A stretch of 64,000 bases of DNA from Tachypleus tridentatus (GCF_004210375.1 NC_134825.1:74019558-74083557); one strand, 5' to 3'; positions 35,470 through 48,145 are shown, numbered from the stretch's first letter. The notes: generated by a model not told the origin, from the letters alone. A program made the numbers and translations.

Positions 35470-35560
35470 GTCTGTGCTGTGCCCACCATGGGTGTAGAAA
35501 ACTGAATTTTAGCGCTATAATATAGCTTATAGATTTAACACTAACCAACTGTTGGGTGAT
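35470..35560 (-). mobile_element. SINE-V fragment
   Basis: CTGTGCTGTGCCCACCATGGGTGTAGAAA and GAATTTTAGCGCTATAA match the inverted SINE-V body and head. Confidence 0.65.
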
Positions 35561-35809
35561 GAAATGGTTGGTTAAAGTTGTATGTAGTAAAAATATGTTT
35601 CAAAACAAAATTTAGTTTGCTATTAAAAGGTGTTCATTTGAACAAAACATTGACTTTAAAATAATTATTAAGCATGGTAGTACTTAATAGTATAGATTGA
35701 CAAGGTTTCCAAATAATTCATACGTCGAAAACCACCCTGTTGAATCCCTAAACAAAGGACAATCATTCAGTTCATTGGTTACGATGTAGTATGAGCATCT
35801 GGATTAATA

Positions 35810-35900
35810 ATACGGTCCCCCTGGCGGTACAGCTGTAAGTCTTATCCGCTGATCTTAGCGTTCTAATCAGATGTGGCTTTGTTGTACGGAAAAACCCAAA
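35810..35900 (+). mobile_element. SINE-V fragment
   Basis: GGTCCCCCTGGCGGTACAGCTGTAAGTCT is a SINE-V head. It is followed by TTAGCGTTCTAATCAG and ATGTGGCTTTGTTGTACGGAAAAAC. Confidence 0.65.
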
Positions 35901-36773
35901 CACGAACATTAATAGTACGCTAAAAATAATCGCTAACAATTTAAAAAATTCTAAAACTAATTTTCTCGTCTGCTACCTACCTGATCACGTCAGTTGGACT
36001 TGTCCCTAGATGGCTCGGGTTATCGCTATAAGATTTCTCCAGCTTATTTGACTGGTCTTATGAGCATCTGTTTTTAATATCCCGATAAATATATACAAAT
36101 ACAGATTTATTTATTTTTTTATAAATGGTAAACATGTTATGTACGTACTTAAATATCTTTTAAATCCAACAGATGACACTACGTGTTGATGGATAGGCAC
36201 GTGACAGTTATATAGGTATAAAATAAAAAGCAAATGAACACGAGTATAAAAAAAAAAACTATGAACTTTAACGTGATTCAGTTACAAACACTAATGAAAC
36301 AAGAATTAAAATTTCAAACACAAGTTTATAAATTTAAATCGACACCTTAGCAGCATTATACACTTCTCTGAAGGCCAAAGTAAAGATTACGTTTGATAAG
36401 TTTGTAATTGACATTTTAATTCTTGTAAAAGTGATAGCTATCAAGGCTATGGCTATAATAAAAAATTTATAGACATAAAATTTGAGCAAATAAATAAAAA
36501 ATAATAATTAGTTAAGATAATTAACTCTACAACATGGCCACACTGTCCCTTGAGGAGACGACAAGAACAGAGCTTTTCCTTAGGATTTTTTCAACTGCAC
36601 AATTATATTTAACTTCATTTTTAACACATATACTTTATTTCACCTCTTATATACAGGTATAGTACCAAATTATCAACAACAAAAGAATATTCTGGTAAAG
36701 ACTTATCAACTTTGGAATGGGATTTTATAATCGTAATTTTTTTTTTAATATTTATTCACTTGAACTTACTTAT
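35901..36773. other. Stretch without recognised features
   Basis: AT-rich; nothing identified. Confidence 0.4.
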
Positions 36774-36992
36774 ACAGGTAAAATTTCAACCGCACAAATA
36801 CTTTTTACAGATGCACACATATTGATCAACCATGCACTAAGAAAACTGCTGAACAGAGGTAAGTCATCAGCAGGATCCATTGCAGGATGAGTGGACACAA
36901 CAGCAGTAGTCCTTTGTCTTGTAGGAGAATGACCTCCACATCTTTTGTGGTCGACAGTTTCATATGCTGCAGCTGCGAAGAATGATTTTCAT
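36774..36992 (-). other. Open coding-like stretch, unidentified
   Basis: About 70 codons are open between two stops on the minus strand. They include AAAAYETVDHKRCGGHSPTR, then VVSTHPAMDPADDLPLFSSF and LSAWLINMCASV. The composition is unusually protein-like for this AT-rich DNA. The same bases also contain a plus-strand exon-like unit at 36811-36858: TTTTTACAG, 48 bases, then GTAAGT. The two readings compete, and I recognise neither peptide. Confidence 0.3.
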
Positions 36993-37012
36993 CTTCTATT
37001 TCCACAGTAGAA

Positions 37013-37036
37013 ATATATATATATATATATATATAT
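37013..37036. repeat. (TA)n microsatellite
   Basis: About 12 TA units. Confidence 0.9.
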
Positions 37037-37283
37037 TAAAAATATGGAATCGTCCTATAACTGCACTTGATCCAGGATCTTTTAATTCATACACTAATGG
37101 AATAACACACTTCGTAACTTCAAAACGTCCATTTTGTCTCAGAGTAAATGTGGCAATAAAAATATTTACAACAGAAGATAAAGAATGTGCCTCTAATAAT
37201 ATCAAATCGGCTACTTTAAATGTGTCTTGGCATCTCTTATGGTTGGAGGCTTGTTTCTGTCGCTTCTGAGTCTTTTCAACATA

Positions 37284-37555
37284 GGCCCGGCATGGCCATG
37301 TGATGAAGGCACTCGACTCGTAATCCGAGAGTCGCGGGTTCGAATTCCCGTCACACCAAACACGCTCGCCCTTTCAGCCGTGGGGGCGTTATATGTGACG
37401 GTCAATCCCACTATTCGTTGTTAAAGACTAGTCCAAGAGTTGAGGGGGTGGTTATAACTGTTTTCCCTCTAGTCTAACACTGCTAAATTAGGGACGGCTA
37501 ACGCAGATACCCCTCATGTAGATTTGCGTGAAATTTAAAAACAAACAAACGAAAC
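37284..37555 (+). mobile_element. SINE-T, full-length copy
   Basis: It starts GGCCCGGCATGGCCATGTG with B box GGTTCGAATTCC and ends TTGCGTGAAATTTAAAAAC. It is tail-to-tail with the next copy, about 110 bp away. Confidence 0.92.
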
Positions 37556-37662
37556 TTTTCAACATTTGATCTTGCCTTCTGTATGACTATTTGTAGTTCT
37601 GCTCTTTGTTAATCTATGGTTTGAGGTGCTCTTGGGTATTTTTTCAGTTAATCCCAAGGAAG

Positions 37663-37939
37663 GTTTGTTTGTTTGATTTGAATTTCGCCCAAAGCTGCAT
37701 GAGGGCTATTTGCACAATCCGTCCCTAATTTAGCAGTGAAATACTATAAGGAAGGTAGCTAGTCATCACTATCCACCACCAACTCTTGGGTTACGCTTTT
37801 ACCAATGCATAGTAGGATTGACCGTCAGGTTATAACGTTCCCACGGCGTATAAATGAGCATGTTTGGTGTGACGGGGATTCGAACTCGCGACCTTCAAAT
37901 TACGAGTAGAGCATTCAAATCACCTGACCATGCCGGGCC
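37663..37939 (-). mobile_element. SINE-T, full-length copy
   Basis: The inverted copy runs from TTTGAATTTCGCCCAAAGC (tail) to CACCTGACCATGCCGGGCC (head). Confidence 0.92.
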
Positions 37940-37999
37940 TCCCAAGGAAAGATCTCTTATCCAAAATGGAGTTTGAATGATGTTTAACCTGTAGATTCA

Positions 38000-39720
38000 A
38001 GAATAGAAGTTTTAATAGCTAGAAAAAATTCAGATAAATTATCATCCTAAGTTTGATGATTTTTTTCGATGTGAGCAGTGATCATTCTACTTATCTCTGT
38101 ATTTACTCTTCCAGTAATAATAGACCGAGAATAATATGGAGCTGTAAAGATATATTTAATTCCCATAGTTTCATCCAATAAATAAAACAAATTGTGGTCC
38201 ATTATCCGATACAATAGTATTTGGAATACCGAATGTAAACAAGTATTCATTAATTAGTTTTTGCTATTGTTATTTTTCACAATCACCTTCACAGTTATTT
38301 GTTGAATAGTATATAATTCAACCCATTTAGTAAAATAATCGGTTACAACCAACAAATTCCCTGTATTAGATTCAGGATAACGTTTCATGATGTCTACTCC
38401 GATTATTTCACCAGGTTCTATTAATTTAGTTCTTTGCATCAATTTAGCTGTTTGCTTCTGTTTACATTTAGTGGTTTGACAAATATAGCATGGCAACACA
38501 TAATTTTAATATACTTTCTCACCCAACACAAAATACGACGTGTAGATACTTTATCTATTGTTTTTTGAACACATAGATGAAAAGCTGTAGGATAATCGTG
38601 CAACTCAATTAACATTGCCAGTCTCATGTTTTGAGAATAACTAGTCTCAATTCACCATTGGTAGTAATCTTTTTTGTATTATAAAAACATTGTTATTCAA
38701 GACATAGTGCTCGAATTTACTTACAATCTCTGCAACTATGGTAGAATCATCTGGTAACAGTCCGGTTTTTTATATAAGAGTAAATGCGATTATATTTATC
38801 ATACTTAGCTTTTTCAGTAGTCAATTGTTCCCCAGTTTTAACATGGACAATGGCAAAAATTTAGGTGATAGTTTATTGACATCCAATTTTGGAATTTCTT
38901 CTGGAGAATCAGTAGGATATCTAGACAATGCATCAAGTAACTGGTTCTGTGGGGTTTTTCAAACGTTAAGCCCTGCACTATTAAGTGCACCAGTCTACCA
39001 GCTAACTTGGGAGCTGTCTGTAACTATTTCAATGCAGTGTGATCAATTATCACTGTATATTCTTCTCCATCTAGGTATATATTAAATTTTTCTGCAGCCC
39101 AAACCACAGCAAGACATATTAATTCTGTAGTAGTATAGTTTCTTCCTTCCTAGTTTAGTCTTATACTAGTCTATGCTATGCCACCCATCTGACAAATAAT
39201 TGTTTCTAATTCAAAATTTGAAACACCACTATGCAAAACATAGTTTCACCTTTTTCTGTATATTGTAAGGCAGGGAATTCACATGAAGCCTGCTTTAATT
39301 TCTGGAATGAATTCTCACACTAGGATGTCAATTACTACCTGATACGTTTCCTTTGTAACTGATATAAAGATTCAAAAATCGTAGCAAAGTTCAGAACAAA
39401 TTGATTGTACCAGTCACACATACCCAAGAATGTCCTTAACTCTTTACAGTTTGTTTGAGGTGATAATTCTTTAACATCCTTTACGCTGTCATCATTTCTG
39501 TATATTCCTTCAGAAGTAAGTTTAAGTCCTAAATCTGACACTTCTTGTTGGCAAAGATTACTTTTAAAAACTTTTACAGGAAGATTAGTTGTATGTAGTT
39601 TGTAGAAAACCAAATTAAGGTCTTCATTATTAACAGTTTCTTGTTTATTATTCCATTGTTTTGTAAATTGTTAGCATATCAGCAGTGGATACAACAAAGT
39701 ACGATTCTAACTATTCTCGT
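38000..39720 (-). pseudogene. Ty3/Gypsy pol fragment (RT thumb, RNase H, integrase), broken
   Basis: The minus strand reads in correct pol order. The RT connection comes first: SDLGLKLTSEGIYRNDDSVK, then CKELRTFLGMCDWYNQFV. RNase H follows: [20 protein letters not shown], then [17 protein letters not shown]. Next is a degraded HHCC finger region (ELHDYPTAFHLCVQKTIDKV). The integrase core has PGEIIGVDIMKRYPESNTGN, then LLVVTDYFTKWVELYT. A further piece has IMDHNLFYLLDETMGIKYIF and HIEKNHQT. The position of the third integrase acid reads TGRVN, so that residue appears lost. Stops and frame changes separate every block, so the copy is dead. No long terminal repeats or gag were identified next to it. 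Confidence 0.88.
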
Positions 39721-40092
39721 AAAAAAACAATTGTAATATCATACACTTCTCAAATTATCTTTATGTAGCTTCAAAATTCCATAATTTATAAGTTTTCGCT
39801 GATGCATACATAAATGTTTTTCCAAGCTTTCATTAATTTCTAAAACATCAAAATCTGACTTACAGTCATATTTCTCGACAAGCATGAATGGTGGTTGACT
39901 GCAATGACATAAGTCGATGAATTGTCCACAGAATTATAGGCAGAATGAACATTTGAACATTGAGGCTGAGGGAAAAGAAACTTCGTTTCTTTCACTAGTA
40001 GATCAGTCACAATGCATTTTCACCTGATCTGTAAATATTGACACAGACTGATTCAAACTCATCTCATCGGATCTGCTAACTTCCCGAGTATT

Positions 40093-40313
40093 TGTTTGTT
40101 ATTGAATTTCGCACAAAGCTACACGGGGGTTATCTGCGCTAGCCGTCCATAATTCAGCAGTGTAAGACCAGAGGAAAGGCAGCTAGTCATCACCACCCAC
40201 CGCCAACTCTTGGGCTACTCTTTTACCAACGAATAATGGGATTGACCATCACATTATAACGCCCCCACGGCTAAAAGGGGCGAGCATGTTTAGCGCAATG
40301 GGGATGGTATAAC
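40093..40313 (-). mobile_element. SINE-T copy lacking most of the head
   Basis: Tail GAATTTCGCACAAAGC and the full body are present. The copy stops after GGGGCGAGCATGTTTAGCGC, and the tRNA-like head is replaced by unrelated sequence. Confidence 0.85.
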
Positions 40314-40344
40314 GGTCTAAAATAATATACTGCTACGACTAGGG

Positions 40345-40614
40345 TTGGTTTGTTTTTAATTTCGCGCATAGCCACACGGGGGTTATCTGCGCTAGCTGTC
40401 CATAATTCAGCAGTGTAAGACTAGATGGAAGGCAGCTAGTCATCACCCTACCGCCAACTCTTGGGCTACTCGTTTACCAACAAATAGTGGGATTGGCCGT
40501 CACATTATAACACCCCGTGGCTGAGAGGGCAAGCATGTTTGGTGTGACGGGAATTCGAACCCGCTACCTTAGGATTACGAGTCGAGTACTTTAACCACCT
40601 GGCCATGCCGGGCC
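40345..40614 (-). mobile_element. SINE-T, full-length copy
   Basis: It runs from TTTAATTTCGCGCATAGCC to CACCTGGCCATGCCGGGCC. It has the same orientation as the copy 30 bp to its left. Confidence 0.92.
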
Positions 40615-41218
40615 GCTACGACTTGGGCTCAACAACAAAACCAAACAATGTATTAAACTGTAATAACAGTTGGAGTAAAATTTAACACTTACAAAATCAC
40701 AGTTAATAAACCCGTGCCTGGTCAAACCAGGATACAAATGTTAATGTACACAATAGAACACAACATTAAACAAATCACATTTATATATTAATAACAATAC
40801 CAAATGACAAACAGCAATACTTCATCTTGTGACTAGTTCACGAAGTTTAAGGCAGAATATTTATTCAATGCATTAAGTCATGAGAGAACACCTTAGGTGT
40901 GCTATGTAATACATAATATTTTGCTACATTGATAACTGTACGTCACTGCTAGAGAAGCTGGTGTCAGTTTCATAATACATTCATATTTGCTCAAAATAAA
41001 CGTGAGCAGCTAGAAGATGAGCAAGTATTTTAATATAACGAAAATATCACAGAAATGCTAAATGATAGAAGGAATAATAAAAGAGTGATAGACAAAACCA
41101 TAAGCAAAAAAACAATTTTTTGTTTCACAGGGTTGCCAATGAATAGTGGCATATGCAAGCATGCAATGATTACCTTGAAGTGTTGGGATAATGTTTATCT
41201 GTTGTGTACTTATTGGCT

Positions 41219-41248
<30 letters not shown>
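41219..41248. repeat. (TA)n microsatellite
   Basis: About 13 TA units. A second run of about 10 units lies at 41336-41356. Confidence 0.9.
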
Positions 41249-41249
<1 letters not shown>

Positions 41250-41392
41250 TACATATATGAATTAAAATTATAAACGAACACAACATTTGGGACAAATAGA
41301 AATTTGGATTTAATTTAAACTACACGAATAAATAAATATATATATATATATATATTCTTGATATTGGTAAAGAATAAGTTCAGTTTGGACCT

Positions 41393-41665
41393 GCCCGGCA
41401 TGGCCAGGTGGGTTAGGGCGTTCGACTCGTAATCTGAGGGTTGCAGGTTCGAATCCCCGTCACACCAAACATGCTCGCCCTTTCAGCCGTGGGGGCGTTA
41501 TAATGTTACGATCAATCCCACCATTCGTTGGTAAAAGAGTAGCCCAAGAGTTGGCGGTGATGACTAGCTGCCTTCCCTCTAGTCTTACACTGTTAAATTA
41601 GGGACGGCTAGCGCAGATAGCCCTCGTGTAGCTTTGCGCGAAATTCCAAAACAAATAAATAATCA
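41393..41665 (+). mobile_element. SINE-T, full-length copy
   Basis: It starts GCCCGGCATGGCCAGGTGG and ends GCGCGAAATTCCAAAAC. It is one of the least diverged copies. Confidence 0.93.
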
Positions 41666-43090
41666 GTTTGGACCTGAGCAGAAATATTCGCAAGTGTGTG
41701 ATCTTTCATTGAGAGGTGGATTGAAATGTTATAAGGATAACCTATGTCACAAAAAGTGAGAAACATAGTGGAGTCATTATTTTAAATGGGGCTAGTGAAG
41801 GAATACCTTGCATTGCTGCAAGTTGAATGTGTATATATATATTTCATGACTGTCTTTATACGACAAAATTGTAATTAATGGTTTGCTCAGTACGAAAGAA
41901 GACGTAGTGAGTGTATTTTTTCTAGTAGTTTGTATAAGATGAGTACTTATTCTATAAAACTGAACTATTTCCATAGTTTATTGATGTTACCAAAAAATGA
42001 TGAAAAAAAAAAGACAATCATCAACACTTTGAAGTTCCTTAACAATCATGTCCTCTCTGACTCTTCTCTTTCAATAAAATTCAAATTTCCCATATCTGAA
42101 TATATTGTTGACTTTCCATCCCAGGTATCATCTTATTAGCCTTCCTGTGAATTAAACAATAATTCAATGTCTTTATTTTAAAGCAAAGATGCTCAAGGCT
42201 AACTACAGTATTTCAAATACAGCTAAAAACGACAGTATACAGTAGTATTATAACCTCTTTGTATTTGTATTCAATACTATTGCCTTCCTGTGAATGATTA
42301 GATGCTGCATGGATGACATAATCCTCGAACAGAGAATTATAATAAAATATATCAAAATAAAGTCCTTATAATATAATTTAAAAGTTAACATGATAATAAA
42401 AATAATACATAAGAAAATCATGAAACAAAAGTAATAAGCAATTTAAAGAAAAACAATGTAAAATAATGAATATAAATGTATAAACTATGACTTACAAGTT
42501 AATTCTATGTACAATAGCAAGATAAAAAAAGCTTTGGAAAATGACAATGCAGAAATAAATCTTTTGACATAAAATATATAACAACTTTTTTAATATAAAA
42601 TTCACTCACACATAGCTGAAAATACTGTTTCACAAATGTAATAATTACACAAACAAGAAAACAGCTTTAATAAAGATCCCTAATCCTCTTGATCGAGCAC
42701 GCTATGTACATATGCCAGGAAAATTACATGAAATGTAACTCTTTAAAACAGAATACCTAACATATTAAAAGACGTAACTAACAACGTTGTATAATATACA
42801 ATTAAAATGTTTTAGAAACCAATCAATGGTTGTGAGAAAGGACCCTACATGTTTAGCACTTTACCCTGACAATTCTCACTTCACGAATGAACAAAATCTC
42901 ATCATTTGGCAAGCTAATCCATTTGTGTTTCCATGTGGTGAACTTGGACAATGCACTATAACAAAAAATATTCTTGCGATATTGTTATCTAAGATGCTAT
43001 AATTTCCTCCAAACTGAAGCATAGTTCACTTATATGGTGAGACTCCAACCATACGTATAGTGGCAATAGTATTTCATGTGGGTAACAACT
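41666..43090. other. AT-rich stretch without recognised genes
   Basis: Two short plus-strand open frames (41930-42139 and 42787-43002) carry no motif and look like chance. Confidence 0.4.
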
Positions 43091-43093
43091 ACA

Positions 43094-43337
43094 AGAGTAA
43101 TCCGAGGGTCGCGGGTTCGCGCCCGCGTCGCGCTAAACATGCTCGCCCTCCCAGCCGTGGGGGCGTATAATGTGCGGTCAATTCCACTATTCGTTGGTAA
43201 AAGAGTAGCCCAAGAGTTGGCGGTGGGTGGTGATGACTAGCTCGCTTCCCTCTAGTCTTACACTGCAAAATTAGGGACGGCTAGCACAGATAGCCCTCGA
43301 ATAGCTTTGTGCGAAATTCCAAAACAAACAAACAAAC
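43094..43337 (+). mobile_element. SINE-T copy, 5' truncated in the head
   Basis: It begins at GAGTAATCCGAGGGTCGCGGG, has B box GGTTCGCGCCC, and ends GTGCGAAATTCCAAAAC. Confidence 0.9.
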
Positions 43338-43339
43338 AA

Positions 43340-44974
43340 CTACAAGTTTTTTTTTCGTAGAATATCAGTGTTTCAGACTCAACAGGATATGAATAGCATA
43401 TGTGATTACACTTTCTTTACGATTCTGCAACTGCTAAAACACTGCTTGCTCCAGCTCAATTATCAGTAGCACTGGTGTTTAAATGAAACTCACTGTCTTT
43501 TCATAAATAGGTCAGCACTGGAGCATCCATTAAAGGAAGTTTTAGGGTTCACTTTGTTTAAAGTACAGCTTCAATTTTGTGAGAGTAGACAATGGTGCTG
43601 CTATCTTAGAAACTGTTGCTGCTATGATATGCAACTGAGAAAACTGTAGACTTCTCATTTGGCCACAGGTTGAGGCCAATCTCTTGCCATTGCTGTATTA
43701 ATCACTTTTATAGACACTCCCTCTCTCCCTACAATTTGACCAAGAAACTATGTGTGGATAAGCAAATAACTTTCTAGTTCCAAGTCAGCTTTATTTATCT
43801 GTGAGAATACATTTCTTAAGTTCTTACCTGAACTCTCAAATGTGCAACAAAACATAACAAATGTAAACCAGGCGTTTCTTCCCACTATGAAACTTGCAAC
43901 GCAAGTTGCATCAGCTACTCAAAAGTGACAGATATATTACACCAGCACAATGGTAACTCATCTCTCTTGCCAAAAGCAGTCTTAAATGTGTTCTAGTTAC
44001 CCTACTTCACTTACCATATTCCAAATGTTTAACCAATAGAAAATTTCTAATATGCTCTTAAATTAACTTTACCATGTAAGAATGAAAAACTGTCCACCTG
44101 TCACGATGATACCTCAGCCTTTGTGGTACCAACTGATATGCAATTTGCATGAAATGAGAGAGGACTATCTGCCTTGAAACGTTTTTCTTTCTAAAATTCA
44201 TCCAGACACATACACATATAAAACGAAAAATGCACTACTTTGGGCGTATAATTACATTTGAGGGTAGGTTGATAGAAATCGTGATGAGTAATACCAAATT
44301 GTGTATATGCAGACTCCCTGCTCGTTATTACTGGTGCACAAAATCGTAACAATTAATTTAAATTCCTCAATACATTTGCTTGGTTATCAAGGAGACAAAT
44401 TAACGCTAAATCCCCAAATTATATCTAATTGAAGCTCTCAGGTACAACTGCATAATAACCTACACGTTTTATCTGCTTTACATTACAATTTTTAAAATGA
44501 AAAAAAATTAAAGCATGCTTTTTCAGTTGAGCAGTCTAACAAAGCTAAATCCATAAAGACGTTCAAAGAGAACACCATGAAATTCATAATCAAATGTACT
44601 GCTTTTATTATCACAATTAATAATTTGCAGGGTCATAAAGTTGACCAAATAGGAATATATCTTTGTAAATCAGTTTTTCACGTTTCAATATGTAAGGATG
44701 TATCAAGAAGAACGTTTGAATACAACTCAAAATTATACAGAAGTCAAAATCTTAATCCAGCAATACTTAAAGGAGATTATGAAATGTACATAATAAATTT
44801 TATTTTGTGAAAATGCTATAAATAAGATAGTCATTTCACGCTTATATTTTATTATGATATTATAATTAATTTATATACACAAGTTCATAATATTCATAAA
44901 ACATATTTAGATATAATTTTGAGAAGGAAAAATTAACTATTATTTCTTGTCACACGACGGGCATTTATCTTGCT
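43340..44974. other. Stretch without recognised genes
   Basis: Nothing identified. A plus-strand open frame at 44577-44810 has no motif. Confidence 0.4.
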
Positions 44975-45150
44975 TCCAATAAAGGATAGATAACAGCATT
45001 AGTTGCCATGTTCACTTGTCTAAAGTCAACACAAAACCTTGGCATACCTTCCATCTTCCTAACTTCTTATAGTAGATGAACAAGCACTCTCTGAAGTTTG
45101 TATGAATCCATCTTTTAACATCTGTTGAATTTCAGTGCTAACAAATTTTC
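44975..45150 (-). pseudogene. Ty3/Gypsy reverse transcriptase fragment
   Basis: Minus-strand translation gives QQMLKDGFIQTSESACSS. After a stop and a frame change it gives EDGRYAKV and then CVDFRQVNMATNAVIYPLLE. These are the early RT blocks of a Gypsy-type element: the I.pSxSPwaSPvvlVkKKDG-like and fCvDYRxLNxxT-like blocks. A protease or spacer part may extend to about 45.46 kb. The orientation matches the pol remnant at 38-39.7 kb, but the 5-kb separation and intervening SINEs mean common origin is unproven. Confidence 0.7.
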
Positions 45151-45519
45151 TGGTGTTTCAGAAAAGCTAGCATACTAGTTGTTTTATTGGACATGCATTG
45201 TCTCTGTTTCTGTTGAGATGTTGTTTTCAAACTTCTCAACTATCAACTTCAGATATTTTGGTAGCCATATATTTTATTTTGGACAAGGCATTATATGTTC
45301 ATTGTAGCATTACTGTGGTTGCTACCTCTTTGCTTACCAAACTATATGCTTATCCAGCATATAGCTTGATAGCCAAACATGTATATTTACAAAACAATAG
45401 CAGAACATCATTTCTCGTCGGCCAGATGACTTTTCAAGCTACTTTTGCCTGATTCCTTGACAGGAAACGCTAATTTAACGTGCATTTTTTAATAACTATA
45501 TTACATGGCACTGATATAC

Positions 45520-46115
45520 AGTATTGGTCAAAACGTGTGTATATTATTGTATGCTGATGTTACTGTCTACGTGCATGGAGTTGGTATTGAGTAACTGCCT
45601 GAGCAGCAACAGAGATGGAAGTGTATGATTAGACAAATGTGTAAGAGTTGTTATTCTGGTCTGCATAAGTTATCTTGAGCATTTGTTCGTCAAGACACAT
45701 ACACATACACACCTGTTTTGTATAAAAGTGTGCTGTTGGTATAATTTTTCTTAAAAGAGATCAGTGCTTTGTTCAGACAGTTTCTCTGTACTTGGTATAG
45801 AGTCATGTTTTGTCACCTCTGAGAAATTATAGTGTCAATTTGTTTGATTGTCCACAGATGTTATGAAGCAAAGGAACATTGTCAGAACAGCAGGATACCT
45901 TCCAGTGTACTGTATCCAGAACCTTGAAACGTCAGAGAAATACAGGAAATGTTGTTCCAGAAAGGTTTACTGGTGTATGTGGAAACCTATTACCTGAGAT
46001 GACCTCGTTTTGATCAAGTCAATAGTTTACGACAGGAATGGAATAAACACATTCATTCCAGGGTATATAGAAGAACAGTGAATACGAAACTGACCAAACA
46101 AGATTATGATATGAG
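45520..46115 (+). pseudogene. Tc1-like transposon fragment (5' end and HTH region)
   Basis: The left end resembles a Tc1-type terminal repeat, ACAGTATTGGTCAAAACGTG. About 330 bp further on, degraded frames give IVRTAGIPSSV, then NVREIQEML and SLRQEWNKHIHSRVYRRTVN. These correspond to the paired helix-turn-helix DNA-binding region of Tc1-family transposases. The catalytic DDE part and right end are absent, so this is a truncated remnant. Confidence 0.65.
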
Positions 46116-46642
46116 TAACATAATGTAATTTTCGTTCTGAAATTTAATTTTTAATGTTGCTATTTTATAATTGATTAATATTCATTACATATTTGTTTTG
46201 ATATTTTATTTTGCCAGTTGCAGTATTCACACAAAAACACAGCACAAACTTACAAAGATTTATCGATAACTTAGGACCTCACTTTTCAAAATGGCATCAG
46301 TGTTTTTCCTAACAAGATTCTTGGACGAGATCAATTTGTATCTAATAAATATAGATTATTTTCAATAAAATATAAGGTCTTTTATTTGTATGTGTTGTTT
46401 AAATACGATAAAAAAGAATAATAATATGTAAGTAAGAATTTGAGTCACCCAAATATTTTGCCAATGCTTACTGTACTGGCTAAAACTAAGCATATTTGAG
46501 GTCTTGTCATAGCAAAAATATCTTTAGCTTTCAATTAAGTATAATTTAACACAAACCATTTTCAGCAACGGAAATAATATTTAAAGAAACTATAAAACAA
46601 TTAATCTGTCAGACAGTATTTAAATTTTGCCTGTAGCTATTA

Positions 46643-46914
46643 TGGTTTGGTTTCTTTGGAATTTCGCGCAAAGCTACACGAGAGCTGTCTGCGCTAGCCG
46701 TCCCTAATTTAGCAGTGTAACACTAGTGGGAAGGCAGCTACTCACCATCACCCACCGCCAACTCTTGGGCTACTCTTTTACCAACAAATAGTGGCATTGA
46801 CCATCACATTACAACACCCCCGTGGCTGAAGAGGCAAGCATGTTTTGTGCGACGGGAATTCGAATCCGCGACCCTCAGATTACGAGTTGAGTGCCTTAAC
46901 CACCATGCCGGGCC
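46643..46914 (-). mobile_element. SINE-T, full-length copy
   Basis: It runs from GGAATTTCGCGCAAAGCTAC to CACCATGCCGGGCC, with a short deletion in the head. Confidence 0.92.
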
Positions 46915-47432
46915 AGCTGTTATGGACGATGAGCTTCAGCAGTCGTTCATATTACATGTTGTGATCATACATAGTGAGAAGTAAACTAGTGTTAATAAAA
47001 CCAGAGTGCGATATGAAAAATCACATGAGTACAAAACATGGATAGTTATATTTTCAAGAGATGATAGTTTCTTAACAAATATGAATCTACTCTTTGGGAT
47101 GGTAAGTGCGTTTATGATACTTTCAGAGCTGTACAGAAATTAAAATTTGAACGTTTTTTCTATTTTTTCTTTGGTAACTACACTAAAACTAAATGGTACA
47201 AAAAATACGGACTAAGCTATTTTTTATGTTAAAATATTTTGCAACAGTGTTAAAATTAACATTTGTGCTTAAATTCTGAATTTTCTTGAACAAGTGTGCA
47301 CCAAACATTTATAGTGTTCTGAAGGCTGGATAGGATTGAACGCCAGACCTTGTTAAATAGTTTTTCTCACACATATTTGAGAACATGTTTCTAAAATTGC
47401 CACACATCTATTTTTACCTATAAACATTTGAA
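46915..47432. other. Spacer between two SINEs
   Basis: Nothing recognised in this AT-rich interval. Confidence 0.4.
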
Positions 47433-47708
47433 CGGCCCGGCATGGCCAGGTGGTTGAGGTACTCAACTCGTAATCCGAGGGTCGCGGTTTCGAATCTCCG
47501 TCATACCAAACATGCTCGCACTTTTAGCCGTGAAGGCGTTATGATGTCACGATCAATCCCACTATTCGTTGGTAAAAGAGTAGCCCAAGAGTTGGCGGTG
47601 GGTGGTGATAACTAGCTGCCTTCCCTCTAGTTTTACACTGTTAAATTAGGAACAGCTAGCGCCGATAGCCCTCGTGTAGCTTTGCGCGAAATACAAAAGC
47701 AAACAATA
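47433..47708 (+). mobile_element. SINE-T, full-length copy
   Basis: It starts GGCCCGGCATGGCCAGGTGG, has the full body, and ends GCGCGAAATACAAAAGC. It is head-to-head with the copy at 46.6-46.9 kb. Confidence 0.92.
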
Positions 47709-48145
47709 AACATTTGAATTAGTTGTTTATTCATTTTAAGCAGCTCTTCTAAGTTACAACTTCGAATAGCATTTGCTTCTATATACTTTCGAAAAAAGAA
47801 AATGGTCCTGGGTACTAGTTATTATACTATCAGTGCAGTCTATAATGTTCTGTACTTTAACATATGTCAAGCAAATTCCAGTCCCAGTCTTTCTTTGTTT
47901 CTTCTACAAATAACCTTATCAGTATACTTAATGAGAGCACCCCTATGTAAACTTCTTGATCATCACGTTGCTCATTGTACTAGCCAAAGGTTCAAATCTA
48001 TCATACGCAGGTTCTTAATGTTAACTGAACCTACTTCCATAGTTCTAACTTTTTTACCACTGTGTGACCTTGTTAAAACCACTGTCTATCTCACCCTCAC
48101 TGTATGTTTCTAAGCCCTTGAAAGGCGGTGTGTCCCTAAATGAAT

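Noticed and set aside
37284-37360. True tRNA genes at the SINE heads
   Set aside because: The heads keep A- and B-box-like strings. However, each is followed by the same body and tail, and acceptor-stem pairing looks incomplete, so they are SINEs, not tRNA genes.
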